Source: Branchinecta lynchi (Eukaryota > Arthropoda > Branchiopoda > Anostraca > Branchinectidae). Taken from it: a stretch of 64,000 bases of DNA. Made by a program: the position numbers and the translations under genes. Below are positions 1 through 9,780 of this stretch, piece after piece. The stretch spans positions 23,585,464 through 23,649,463 of the forward strand of contig JAKZAP010000007.1 of NCBI GenBank assembly GCA_023053575.1. Direction: 5' to 3'. Each line of letters starts with the position of its first letter. Within the stretch, counting starts at the first letter, position 1. Under the pieces are notes generated by a model. The model was not told the origin of the DNA. It searched no databases and saw nothing but the letters and a program-made list of their open reading frames with translations.

Positions 1-1350
1 TTTAGGGGTCGGGAGGGGGTCAAATTAAGGGACGAAAAAATATTTAGAATCTAATAAGATAATCGATTCAGAGATAAGGAGACATGCTGAATCCGAATAT
101 GAAAATTATTTTCTCGCCGGACAAGTAGTTCACCGTGAATCCGGCAAAAAACAGGAAAATTTCTGAAAAATAAATGTTTAATCTGAAGTAGATTAGAGGT
201 TCAATTTAGGGGTAAGAAGACACACTGAACACGTATTAAACAATTTTTTTTTCGCCGGACAAGTAGTTCGTCTGGGATCCGGCCCAAACCGGAAAATTTG
301 TATAACGTAAAAGTTGTATTTGAGCTTGATTAGATGTTCCATTCAGGCTTAAGAAGACATGCTGCATCCGCAATACCGCATATGGCAATTATTTTCTACC
401 CGGACATATAGTTCTCCGGGAATCCGGCTGAAAAAGTAAACGTTTTATCTGAAGTTGATTAGAGGATGGGTGTAGTGGTAAGGAGGCATGCTGAACTTAT
501 GTGTCAATATTCCACGCCGGACAAATAGTTCGGGCTCCGGAAAAAACACGAAGATTCGTTAAAAGTTAAAGTTTAACTGAAAAGCAAACTTATTTTCGTG
601 TCATTTAGTTGAGTACACTGAGTTATTTGGATTGTGCTAAGAGATTTTCTTATTTTCCACTATCTGCTCTAGTTCTGAGGTTCAGAATATCTATGGCTGT
701 CCTCGCAGCGCAAATTCTACTATGACGCGGAATATTTGAATCTGAACACAAACGCGACTTTTAAGTGGGCGGTGAGAAGCTTGGTGAAGATTGCTTAGTG
801 CCGGAACGAACACATTTCATAAATCTTTTCCGTCAAGCATACGAGGTAGGTAGTACCACAAATCTGACAGGGAAATTCCACTATTTGAAAACTGATTATT
901 CGTGAATAGCGGAGCGACGAAGTAACGCATTTTCATCGGGTCTTCAAGCCTCTTTAAGTGAATTAGTGAGGGGTAAGAAGACTGTCCCATCTCTACCCTT
1001 TTCAGTTAAACTTTAAAGTTTTATCTGTAGTGTATTGTAAGGTAGTATATAGTACATAACGGACAAGAAGCTCGCCAAGAACCAGGCAGAAACCGGAAAA
1101 TATGTGAGCAGTAAGGCAGCTGGAAGTTTTGATCAATTTCGTCAAAGTATATACGACTTATAGGAGTAAACACGCACGCTGAATCCATGTCTGAACTTAG
1201 TTTTCTCAAATGATTAGCCATTGACCTTAATCTGTTTCTAAATTCCAGTTAAAATTGGTTGGCGAAGACCGGATATTTATCTACAAGATCCAACTGTCTG
1301 GATCAGATATGAAATTTGTGGGATCCCGTCGAAACCTTTGGTCTTGTTTG
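1..1350 (+). mobile_element. Family A repeat, copy 1 (left end cut by window edge)
   Basis: The body is several degenerate ~120-130 bp units, each with an 'aagaagacatgctga' motif, a 'cgccggacaagtagttcg' motif and a 'ccggaatccggc...ccggaaa' motif. It ends at the family's characteristic right end, GGATCC within 'gggatcccgtcgaaacc' followed by 'ggtcttgttt'. The same arrangement recurs at least ten times in the window on both strands. A different repeat (family R) interrupts this copy at about 575-950. No coding capacity is visible, so it is probably non-autonomous. Confidence 0.65.
575..950 (+). repeat. Family R repeat inserted in family A
   Basis: This segment interrupts the regular A units and is matched in inverted orientation at 42671-43041. 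The shared parts include 'ggaaattccactatttgaaa' followed by 'ttcgtgaatag...acgaagtaacgcatt' at one end and 'ctgaaaagc.aacttattt' at the other. A shorter match lies at 23463-23560. The class is unknown. Confidence 0.5.
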
Positions 1351-1740
1351 AAGACAATAGAGGAAGCATTGGCCAAGAGCCAAGAGAAAAGAGTTCGTCC
1401 CTCACTGTTTCCGGTACCCTTTCGGAAAAGATTGAGAATCACTGGCACATTTTGGTCCTTCACCTTGCGATGGTTGTTAAGCCCTTATTTGTGTTTAATT
1501 ATACGTTCACCTCATGTTTTTCAATTTCCGTTTGACTAGCCCCGTCTGCCGCATCTGATTGCAAGCTCCCGGTGATTCTTAACTAATTTTACCCTCATCA
1601 ATATGCGCAAATGTCGGCTTCTTTTTATTAATCCCCTGGGTTTTATTCCCTCTGCTTAATTGCTTTCGGTGACCCAGTCGACTTCGAACTAATAGGCGGG
1701 TCTGAATCTCTGGGGGTGGTGACGGATTTTGTAGGCGAAG
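1351..1740. other. No recognised feature
   Basis: This stretch lies between the end of family A and the minisatellite. The overlapping open frames on both strands show no recognisable domain. Confidence 0.4.
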
Positions 1741-2115
1741 TGACGTTTATGTCAACTGACGTGTATCTCAACTGACGTTTATGTCAACTGACGTCTATGT
1801 CAACTGACGTCTATGTCAACTGACGTTTATGTCAACTGACGTTTATGTCAACTGACGTGTAGAAGAACTGACGTGTAGCTGAACTGACGTGCAGACGAAC
1901 TGACGGATTTCTAAAATAGGTGAACTGACGGTGACTGAACTGACGTTTATGTCAACTGACGTTTATGTCAACTGACGGTAGGCGAACTGACGTGTAGGCG
2001 AACTGACGTGTAGTGGAACTGACGTGTAGGGGAACTAACGTGTTGACGTACTGTCGGATTTTTCGTTTAGGCGAACTGACGTTTATGCCAACTGACGTGT
2101 TGCGGTAGTGACAGC
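1741..2115 (+). repeat. 16-bp minisatellite with a TGACGT core
   Basis: About 23 tandem units of consensus 'tgacgtttatgtcaac' or 'tgacgtgtaggcgaac'. Two or three longer units carry a 'ggattt' insert. The first half, TGACGT, is nearly invariant, while the second half alternates between 'ttatgtcaac' and 'gtaggcgaac' types that occur in blocks, as expected from local unit duplication. TGACG is a CREB/ATF half-site and CAACTG fits a Myb-type core; binding is inference only. Confidence 0.9.
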
Positions 2116-2120
2116 GACCC

Positions 2121-2185
2121 ATTACATGCAACGTTTTAGGACTACTACCATAACACTACGCAGGCTAAACATTTTTGCATCGGGG
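2121..2185 (+). mobile_element. Right-end fragment of family B MITE
   Basis: 'attacatgcaacgtttt..g.actactaccataac.actacgcaggct' followed by a terminal 'catttttgcatcgggg' matches the last ~65 bp of the intact copy at 62403-62705. Confidence 0.7.
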
Positions 2186-2401
2186 AGTCGCGGGTAAAAA
2201 AATACAAAATACTTGAGAAGAGTCAGAATATTTTAGTGTATTCAAATATCAGATGTAAAAACAAGCTGCCTTTTGAGTCGAACTTTAATTGGCCTGTCAA
2301 CTTTCTTCTCAGTATGGTATTGGTGAAACAAATCAGTCAACAAAATTTACAGCCACATATCTCCAAACCTCGGCTCTAAGCGTTCCTCAAGATATCCGGT
2401 A

Positions 2402-2585
2402 CCCCCCCCCCCCCTCCCCACCTGAATTAAAGGGGTTAAGACTGGTTAAATTGACATTTTTTTTATAGAAATATAGACAGTTTAAAAAAAATCGGTTGTT
2501 TCTAAGAAAAATCGTGTTCACGCCGGACTCGTTTTTTTTTCCATCTGGCCGAAAGCACGTACTGAGGGGGGGGGGGGGGGGGGGG
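2402..2585. repeat. Segment bounded by poly-C and poly-G tracts
   Basis: A C13 run at 2402-2414 and a G20 run at 2566-2585 could pair as a hairpin around ~150 bp. Similar paired C/G runs occur at 11.1, 20.3 and 58.6 kb at or near hAT-like termini. Confidence 0.5.
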
Positions 2586-2629
2586 TCTCCCCATCCTCGT
2601 GCCTCCAACTCCTATATACAGTTCCCAGA

Positions 2630-3767
2630 TCCAGTTTGAGGTTTCGATGTTATATCAAAAACTTAATATCGATAAGACTTCTTGATCCAGCCAATCGGAT
2701 CTTGTAAATTTCCGGTCTTCACCGGACCCATTTAACACGTTATCCACTAGTACAAGAAATGAAACCATTCTGTTGTTTTTAGACAAATTACGGCTAAACA
2801 ACTAATCACATGAGAAAACCAAGTTCAGATATGGATTCAGCACGCATGTTTACCCCCTTTTCTCATCTCTAATCGACTATAGAAAAATCTTTTCTTTTGA
2901 CCAAATTCCTCGATGCAGCTGTATTCCAGGCAAACTGCATGCAGAGCAAAAGAACTGGTGACATTGAGAGGCGAATCGAGAACCTTAGATCCAAATTTTC
3001 GGGTTATCGCAAGTTTCGGCAGAATTACTTGTCTGAGGACAATATAAAGTTAAGTCATGACTTCGTTGAGTGTTCTTACCCCTGATACGAACCTCTATTT
3101 GAATTAAGAATTAACCAAATTTCCGATTTGACCGGATTCCGGGTAAACTTCTTGTCTGGTGAGAGAATTAGTTTTAGATCTGGATTTCGTATGTCTCTTA
3201 CCTTTTACATGAACTATCTTATAGGATTTAAAACTTCCTGGCGGATTTCCGGTTTCGTCCAGATTCCAGGTGAACTACTTGTCCGACAAGAAAATAAATT
3301 TAAATTGAATTCAGCATTTCGCATTACCCGAAAATCGAATTTAATGAACTTCAGATTAAACTTTTACTTTGAACAAATTTTTAAGTTTTGGCCAAATTGC
3401 CCAGATTCCGGGTGCGGCAAGAAAATAAATTTTAAATTGAATTCAGCACGTTGCATTACCCGAAGTCGAACGTCTAATCAACTTTAGATACAACTTTTAA
3501 TTTTAACAAATTTTTCGGTTTTGTCTGGGTGAACTATTTGTCCGGTGAGAAAATGAATTTCATATTCGGATTGAACATATCTCCTTACCCTTAAATCGAC
3601 CCAATCCCTAAATATAGAGGCACAGATCCCATCTACAAACCTGACCTGTAATTTGACCCAAAGAATCCTCACACCAAGATTGAACAAAACATCCCAACCC
3701 CTTCAAGAGTTATCATGCTAAGAGTCGGACAGACCGACCGACAGACAGACATTCAGACAGACCAGAC
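2630..3767 (-). mobile_element. Family A repeat, reverse copy
   Basis: Reverse-complement A units are recognisable by 'ggtgaactacttgtccg', 'ttcagcatgtctccttaccc' type motifs and the family's 'gagttatc.tgctaa...gacagacagac' left-end segment near 3705-3755. It abuts a forward copy, so the two are joined head to head. Confidence 0.6.
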
Positions 3768-4165
3768 CTCGATGTAGTGGGCAGGAGGCATACTGAATCC
3801 GTATATGAAGATTATTTTCTCGTCGTACAAATAGTTCGCTCGGGATTTGGCCAAAACCTGAAAATTTGTTAAAAGTTAAAGTTAATTTATCTGAATTTTA
3901 TTAGCTAAATTTGTTTTTGAGCTTTAAGTTTTGCCGGATAAGTAGTTCGCCCGGAATCATTAGGTATGACATTCAGCCTAAGGGTAAATACAATCCTCTG
4001 AACTTAGTTTTCTCAGATGATTAGCCATTGGCCTTATCCTGTTTCTAAAACTTAACAGTAAAAATGTTTAAGGAGTCTGGCGAAGACCGGATATCTAAAA
4101 GACCAAATTGTCTGGATCAAATATTACATTTTTGGCATCCTATCGAAATCTTTCGTCTTGTTCCA
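3768..4165 (+). mobile_element. Family A repeat, short forward copy
   Basis: It contains 'ggcatactgaatccgtatat' and 'cgtacaaatagttcgc...gggatttggcc', and ends with 'tggcgaagaccggatatct' and 'tcctatcgaaatctttcgtc' near 4165. It lacks the usual left end. Confidence 0.6.
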
Positions 4166-4430
4166 TGTGCCTCAGATAACCCTAGCAACAATATTTGCGA
4201 GAAGAGGCTGTGAATACGGGACCTAATGTTAAGTGCCATTCATAAGAGATAAATTACACTGATAACGCTCGTAAACAAGAGTTGAATGAAACTGCCATGT
4301 GGGACTAATATCCTATAATAGCAAGAGCAGATAAGCCTCTGGGAGAAAATACCAGCTTGGAAATCCGTCACGCCATCCACCCGTCAGTTTACCTACCGAA
4401 ATGCGCCACGATGCCCACTTTTTCATCAGT
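4166..4430 (+). repeat. Repeat M, copy 1 (pairs with 40722-40985)
   Basis: It is collinear with 40722-40985 in the same orientation. Shared stretches include 'ttccatgtgc.tcaga', 'gcaacaatattt', 'gcgagaagaggct', 'cctaatgttaagtgc.att' and 'gtcagttt.cctacc'. Repeat N follows downstream in both places. Confidence 0.65.
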
Positions 4431-5229
4431 CCGCCCACCCTGCAGAAAGTGTTTTACTTCGAAAGTATCCGAAATCTCTTTTGTGCTCTAAATGCTGCAT
4501 TAATGTTCTCTTAGAATTTGGAATGTTTCCCGGATTGTCAGTTGTCTTTTTGAATGTGTTATGTTTGCCACCGAAAACACTGCGAGAATCGCCGTACTCC
4601 CCAGTTTCTTCTTGAAAATTCATGAATTTTATGCTGCATTAACTGAGCGAAAATTTATGTCCGAAAGCGAAATGCTGCATAAAATGCTGAATTAATTCAG
4701 AATTTCCGTTCGTTTCGGAGCTTTCGGACGCGTTCTTCGTCTGAGGAGGGAACAGTGTTGCCACTAGTTGCAGAATTTTGCAATTTGTTACAGATTTTCG
4801 TTTCTTTGACAAAGCAGGCCAGAATCCTGCAACCAGCATTCTCGTTAATATTTGATAAAAAGAAAAAAGAAAAAAAGGACTCAGTTTCGTTGTTGTCAGA
4901 ATGTCACAGGTTCCGTAAGAGAAAAATGACCACTCTGAGGGAAGGAAGACGGACTTTCAAGTAAAAGCAGTGCTGGGTGTCTCATTTTCAGTCTATCCAG
5001 CCTCCCACAAATTCCTGACCTTCGGATAGGCCATGCCAAACTTGTTTACCCACAAAGCTAACTGAATATCTTGTTATTTTTTAGTGAACAAAAACAGGGT
5101 CTAGGGGTCACGACCACTCAGTCACGAATGACTGACCTCTGGATAGGCTGGAGCTGGTTAGACTATGCCATAAGGGAGAATTGTAACCCGATAAAAAAAC
5201 ACTGATGGTTTTCACAAAATAACCATGAG
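4431..5229. other. Unassigned region
   Basis: No convincing gene. Minus-strand frames of 65-66 codons at 4426-4623 and 4639-4839 are compositionally plausible but match nothing I know. 'atgctgcat' recurs several times between 4490 and 4690. Confidence 0.35.
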
Positions 5230-5390
5230 TTCTTTCAGTGGGATAGAGTGATCGAGCATTTTGTATAGCTGCACAGGCGTTCGCCCCAGGTTATTCCAAG
5301 GTATGTGTATACTTAGCCTTTGGCACAGTGTATACAAAAATCAGACATCTTTGGTAAACAATGGTAATTTTGAGCATACAAGGACTGGAC
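5230..5390 (+). repeat. Repeat N, copy 1 (pairs with 42385-42535)
   Basis: 'ttcagtgggatag.gtg', 'ggcgtt', 'ttattccaa', and 'aaaaatcag.cat' followed by 'ggtaaacaatg' occur in the same order as at 42385-42535. Confidence 0.5.
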
Positions 5391-5529
5391 GCAATTTCTC
5401 TAATCTATTTTTGTTCTACTTTAAAGCACGCTCATACTAGAATTGATCTTTCCACGATAAAGTGGTTCAGAAATATCGTTTTCCGAAAACGACAATATTT
5501 TCCCCGTTCTTCAGGTTAACAATACACCG

Positions 5530-6115
5530 TCTAGTAAGAGTCGTGTGTTATATGGGGTGCCGCAAGGTTGAGTAGCCTACTAGGTACAGTATTATTCATG
5601 TATAGCCTATCAGCGTGTCGCAAATGACGGTTGTGTAATGATTTGTCGAATTGGTATAGAGCTAATAAGATAAAGAGCACAAATTTTAAATTTTAGAATA
5701 TTCTCTTGATCGCTGAATTAATATTTGCCCCCTTGGAATGCAAATATTAATTCAGTAAATGGACGAAAAGAAAGAGTTCCGCATGTAAAATACCTTGGCA
5801 TTATAATTGATGAAGCCCTTCCATTAAGGCACATGTGGATTGGGTAGTGAAAGTCCTTTCGAGAAATACTAGAATAATGAGAAAACTAAAGTATATTTTC
5901 CCTTCCCCCATTTTCGGACTTATTTACTTTTCACTAGTCCCCCCTTATATTCTTTATTGCAGCAGTGTTTCGTTGGGAACATTTCCATCAGTTGTTCGAC
6001 CAACTCGAGTTCTTCAGAATCACACGGTAAGATTTCTGGGTGATCTTGGTTACCGTGATTCTGTTCGTGCTTCTTAGTCTAGCCTCAAAATTCTACCTCC
6101 TGTGGGGCCAAAGCA
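5530..6115 (+). pseudogene. Decayed non-LTR retrotransposon reverse transcriptase
   Basis: The reading starts with GVPQG (near 5552), hits in-frame stops, then continues after a frame change as LGTVLFMYSL. It resumes at ~5785 as KYLGIIIDEALPL and runs into the open stretch 5835-6077, which has the usual RT thumb/C-terminal pattern including LRKLKYIFPS-like and PPYILYCSS segments. These match conserved blocks of CR1/L2-type LINE ORF2 proteins (RT box with GVPQG, then 'YLGI.ID' and '..YC...W'). The catalytic FADD box is missing. At least two stops and one frameshift show it is dead. A matching 3' tail lies at 6259-6436. I am confident of the RT identity and unsure of the clade. Confidence 0.7.
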
Positions 6116-6132
6116 GTTTACAAATTAGCATA

Positions 6133-6463
6133 CACTGTAAAAAAAAAATCTTGCATTTGCTATTGGGATTAATCTTATCTTTATTGAGATAATATTAACC
6201 CTAATTCGAATTAATCTTATCCCAATAGAGATAAGATTAATCCCAGTAGCAAATCCTGGATCTTTTCGTCTAATCTGTAGTTATGTTTGTGCTGTGTTTA
6301 GTGTAAAGTTTTCCTACGTGCATTGTCTGTTGTTGTTTTTTTTTCTTCTCCTTTTTTTTTGTACTCCGTCACTAGGGCCACACACCCTCCATTGTTGTTG
6401 ACGGGTAATAAATAGATTGATTGATTGATTGATTGGTTTTATTCAGAGAAACTTTTTACAGTG
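6133..6463. mobile_element. Family H inverted-repeat element, TA target site
   Basis: Terminal repeats are 'cactgtaaaaa' on the left and 'tttttacagtg' on the right, flanked by TA on both sides (6131-6132 and 6464-6465). The interior is a near-palindrome of 'gggattaatcttatct' and 'agataagattaatccc'. Clean copies are ~170 bp (37009-37177); this one is longer because a LINE tail sits inside it. Confidence 0.75.
6259..6436 (+). mobile_element. LINE 3' tail inserted in family H
   Basis: 'gtgtttagtgtaaagtttt.ctacgtgcattgtct', a T-rich stretch, 'cactagggc.acac.ccctccattg', 'gacgggtaataaat' and then a (TTGA)n tail. The same 3' end occurs at 53867-53954 and 55112-55180. Short tandem-repeat tails are typical of CR1/L2-group LINEs. 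Confidence 0.65.
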
Positions 6464-6716
6464 TACTGCTTATTTTTGGTTTGTTTTGCAGGGATGGTGG
6501 ATTTAGTTCCGTACACCATACTAGATTTTCTAGTAACCTTGTCACCCCTCGTATTGTTACTACCCGTTCTAAGTATCCTCTCATTATCGAGCAGCTCAAG
6601 CTTGGAACGCTCTGGCTCCAGATCTAAGGATAAAGATTGAGGTCGCTGATTTTAAATACAATTGAAAGAATATTTGTTGAATAACTGGAGCGCTAAGCTG
6701 CCAATTAACAAGCTGA

Positions 6717-7022
6717 CCTGGTGAAAATTTTATCTCAAAATAGTTGTATGAAGTTGTACGGAAAAATAGCATGCAGTACTAACTGATGCTAATACATGCT
6801 TCTACTCAAAGGCTACCGTGTTACTGCATTCTACTGCATGCTACTACGAGCAAGCCTGGGTGCTACTATTGCAAGACAAGATGCTAATGTATACTACTGC
6901 TTAAGACTGGACCAGTCTGAGGCACATTAAATGATGGTATTCTTTACTATTACGTAGTATTACATGCAAATTTTTCGTACAACTATCATACAACTACGCA
7001 GGCTACACATTTTTCACCCAGG
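6717..7022 (+). mobile_element. Family B MITE, near full length, diverged
   Basis: Ends 'cctggtgaaaat' and 'atttttcacccagg' are inverted. The inside matches 62403-62705 throughout ('gcatgcagtactaac', 'aaggctaccgtgttactgca', 'ccagtctgaggcacattaaa'), but with altered terminal bases on both sides in step, as expected of a subfamily. Confidence 0.8.
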
Positions 7023-7133
7023 AGTATACGTCTGTACAGCCTTGATATGTTCACGAAATTTTACCACTGCCCCATTTTCATGACAAAACACAAGCAGAAA
7101 AATTATACTTCGAGGAAGTCTTTAACTTGACAG

Positions 7134-7192
7134 TGACGTCACTTCTGAATGCTGTCTCCGATCTGAGCGGTACTTGAACCTTCATGACGTCA
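7134..7192. promoter_or_regulatory. Two perfect CRE palindromes in SLC6 intron 1
   Basis: TGACGTCA occurs at 7134-7141 and 7185-7192, 51 bp apart, immediately downstream of the SLC6 first coding exon in transcript direction. The second copy is 12 bp from the splice donor. This is the canonical CREB/ATF palindrome; function is inferred from position only. Confidence 0.5.
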
Positions 7193-7203
7193 CGGATAAT
7201 TAC

Positions 7204-7336
7204 CTCCTCCGTGCTTATAGCAGAGATACGGGAACCGCCATACATTCCCAAGGCCAACGCAGAATCCCACTGTAGACAAAACAAACTCGACCTTATTACT
7301 CCACTCCCCGCGCGGCTTGACTCCACTCTCACTCAT
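7204..7336 (-). CDS. SLC6 neurotransmitter/amino-acid transporter, first coding exon
   Basis: This exon encodes the start of a sodium- and chloride-coupled symporter of the SLC6 (NSS) family, a 12-helix plasma-membrane protein. From ATG at 7336 the 44 codons give the cytoplasmic gate motif R9-x-x-W12, then TM1 (about residues 17-42) with the signature [19 protein letters not shown]. The residue before LGN is Gly; monoamine transporters have Asp there, so an amino-acid, GABA, glycine or betaine-type substrate is likelier. An in-frame TGA lies 9 nt upstream of the ATG, which supports this start, although seven residues before RxxW is short for the family unless an upstream exon exists. The exon ends GGAGGAG followed by donor GTAATT, phase 1, where other family members continue with AFLIPY. 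I found no downstream exon to the left within the window, where repeats fill the space. Identity is near certain; the exact paralogue is open. Confidence 0.9.
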
Positions 7337-7461
7337 TTCGACTCACACCGAGGACTAACCAAGTCCGGAATCCGACCCACGCGGCGATGGCCGCCGAGAG
7401 GAAATTACACGACGTCTTTTCAATGTCGATTGAACGGAATTGTCTCTATTAGTCTCACAAT
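7337..7461. promoter_or_regulatory. Short CpG-rich stretch between divergent starts
   Basis: These ~125 bp separate the SLC6 ATG (minus) from an ATG of a plus-strand frame at 7462. They contain CG-rich clusters 'cacgcggcgatggccgccg' and an ACGTC element, unlike the AT-rich surroundings. A bidirectional promoter or SLC6 5' UTR is possible; no TATA box or initiator is evident. Confidence 0.25.
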
Positions 7462-7611
7462 ATGGATCCGATTAAAACTGACGGCTCACGCAAAAATTTC
7501 GCCGTGTGCCAGCTCATGTTTTTCTGGAACCGGTCGAACTGGATGCCTTACTCACTCAGTGCCGTCAAAGTGGTTACCACAATTTTAATCAAGAAATCTG
7601 AAAGGATCTGA
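7462..7611 (+). CDS. Candidate small coding frame, unrecognised
   Basis: A 49-codon frame starts MDPIKTDGSRKN and ends ERI-stop. Residues 16-45 are hydrophobic and aromatic-rich (QLMFFWNRSNWMPY) and could include a membrane segment. No family is recognised. It overlaps, in another frame, the segment at 7589-7676 that reads into the interrupted frame described next, so at most one of the two is likely real unless they are joined by splicing or a frameshift. It could equally be antisense to the SLC6 5' UTR. Confidence 0.2.
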   Translation: MDPIKTDGSRKNFAVCQLMFFWNRSNWMPYSLSAVKVVTTILIKKSERI

Positions 7612-8701
7612 AGATTCAGATTATTTTCTAACAAAAGAAAACAAACTACTTCTCGAACAAACTGCATGTACGCATGAACAAGACCATAGGTTTCGATGGG
7701 ATCCCAGAAATCTAAGATTTGATTCAAACAATTGGGTCATGTCTTCGCCATTCAGTCTTCGTCAGATTCCTTGAATATTTGTACTATTAAAATAAAGTTC
7801 AAAAATGGGTTCAGCATGTCTCTTTGCCCCGACACCGAATCTCTCATCGATTTCAGAAAAAAAATTGAGCTTCAACCAAATTTCCAGCTTCAGCCGAATT
7901 CGTGATGAACCATTTGTCCAGCAAGAAAACTAAGTTCAGATATGGATTCAGCCCACCTCCTTACCCCCTCGATGAATATCTTATTAGCTTATAAAACATA
8001 TATGTTTTTACCGTAAATTCGAAACCCCTCCTCGGCCTCTAAAGATAGGACTAAAGACCCAACTACGAACTTGACACTTTACCAGTGAATCCTCATTGAA
8101 GAACATCCTCGCTTGAACAATATGTTTCCTCTTCGAACATTACATATCAGCCCCTTCGACCTTCGATTACACTAGATCTCTCCGACGTCCGTAGAATAAG
8201 CAAATGAATGTTGTCATCCACGTGCAGAGCTATTCTGGTTTGAGAATAAAGGGGTAGGGACTGCTATAGCAAAAAATTGGTCGACCAATTTTGTGTCCGG
8301 TTTTCGCCGGATTCCGGGTGAACTACTTTTTCGGCAAGGAAATAGCTTTCATATTCGAATTCAGCATGTCTCCTTACCCCTAAATCAACTATCTCAATAG
8401 CTTTTAATCTGAAGCCCGCTCCCGCACCCCTAAATATACGGCTACAGGGCCAATCTACGAATTTGACCTTACCCTTTACCCGAAGAATCCTCACACCAAG
8501 TTTCATCAAAATTTTTCGCTCCCTTCGAGAGTTATCGTGCTAACAGACAGACAGAGGGACATGCGGACAACTTTTGCGATGTCATAGGTATCCCTCCACT
8601 TACGTTTTGGGATCCCAAAAAGCCATGCGGCCTATGGAAGCGAACCTACAACGGAGGAGCTCATTAAACAAGTGCGCAAGCGCTTAGACATGGAGTTATG
8701 A
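7589..8701 (+). pseudogene. Coding frame split by a family A insertion
   Basis: A frame running from after a TAA at 7586 reads NLKGSEDSDYFLTKEN and onward to 7676. Family A occupies 7677-8623. CATG is present at both junctions (7673-7676 and 8624-8627). If the insert and one CATG are removed, the frame continues without shift as AAYGSEPTTEELIKQVRKR and stops at TGA 8699-8701. The acidic/basic residue mix and the frame continuity across the repair suggest the end of a real protein. A polyadenylation signal AATAAA follows at 8810-8815. I do not recognise the protein; it may be a host gene's last exon or an older retroelement. Confidence 0.4.
7677..8623 (-). mobile_element. Family A repeat, complete reverse copy with target duplication
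   Basis: It runs from 'aacaagaccataggtttcg' to 'acgttttgggatcccaaa', both ends carrying the GGATCC palindrome characteristic of the family. It is flanked by the 4-bp direct repeat CATG. The reverse copy at 38261-39190 shares its unusual middle ('cgaccttcgattacactaga', 'tttgagaataaaggggtag'), so these two form a subfamily. No coding capacity. Confidence 0.7.
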
Positions 8702-9030
8702 AACCAGCAATCGAGCTCTTGGAGTCTTCACATCTCACTATTTGATCCATCTTTGTAATCTCTGTTTGGTTCGCTAGGAGTACTGTAAGTTTGTTTCATT
8801 TGTAGCTTCAATAAATCGTCAAACTCACTGGGTTTATTCTGACAAACTACTCAAACACAACAACTCAAAATTCTGTGTCAGTCAATCATGGCGATCGAGG
8901 GGGACAGCTTCTGCTGTGATGCCGCTTCCGGCTCTTCTGCTAGGTAATCGGCGATTCTGTATCGGCAAGGAGAGTTAGTCATCAAGAGTATTACGAAAAG
9001 CAAACCGTAACTTGGCTGGCAATGGTTGTT
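8702..9030. other. Possible 3' UTR, otherwise nothing seen
   Basis: It follows the stop codon of the interrupted frame and holds AATAAA at 8810-8815. No repeat family is recognised. Confidence 0.3.
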
Positions 9031-9780
9031 CGCAAACAAGAGCTGGAAGCTCATATGGCACTTGCAAGCAGGGCCGTATCCAGGAGGGGGGGGGGGGTAG
9101 TGGTTCAAACCCACCCCCACCCCCCAAAACATCCAGAAATTGTCATTTTATAGGCTTCTCTCTGATCCATGTCGTTTTGTACTTTTTTTTTCCGACCCGC
9201 GGACAAAACCCCCCTTTCTTTACTTTTCGGTCAAGATACGCAATTTAAGGGTGGTAAAAATTTATTTTTGAGCAGAACCCTTAAGGTAAAAATTATCATG
9301 GGCTCATGGGATAATGAAAATACGTGTTTTGATTAAAAGTATTTTTTGTACTTCGCGGTTAGGATTCGTACTTTAAGGCATGGTCGGATCTGAAAAGTGA
9401 CAATTTCTAAGCCAATCTTCTCAAGTCTCTAATGTCCAAGCCAAATTTCGTCGTCCTATCACATGTAGAAGTAACTTAATTCGCGATCACCGGAATTCCC
9501 CCCCCCCCCCCAAACTTCCCCCACAGTGCCCGAACCCGGCGCAGTTCTGTCATTGATATATGCAGAGATTGGGCTTGTTCTTCCAACCAAGTTTCATCCC
9601 GGTAGCTCCACTCTAATCGTGTCACAAGACTTACGGTTGTCCCCTACCCCCCCCCCCACCCAACATTCATCGGATCAGGTCCGGACTTTAAATAGGGTAT
9701 TTGATACACGAGGTCTTACATATCAAGTTTTAGTCCGGGCGCAACTCAAACGTATCTCGCTTATTTCTGAGTTGAGGTGA
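9031..9780 (+). mobile_element. Family F repeat, partial, with a hAT-like end inserted
   Basis: The left end 'gctggaagctcatatggcac' matches family F at 45061. At 9069 the sequence switches to 'cagggccgtatccaggaggg' followed by G and C runs, a hAT-like terminus, and at ~9215 F resumes ('acttttcggtcaagatacg', 'ttaagggtg'). Poly-C tracts at ~9498 and ~9650 are F features. The F right end is missing. Confidence 0.55.

Noticed and set aside
1741..2115. CRISPR array
   Set aside because: 16-bp units are contiguous, with no unique spacers, no cas genes and a eukaryotic context.
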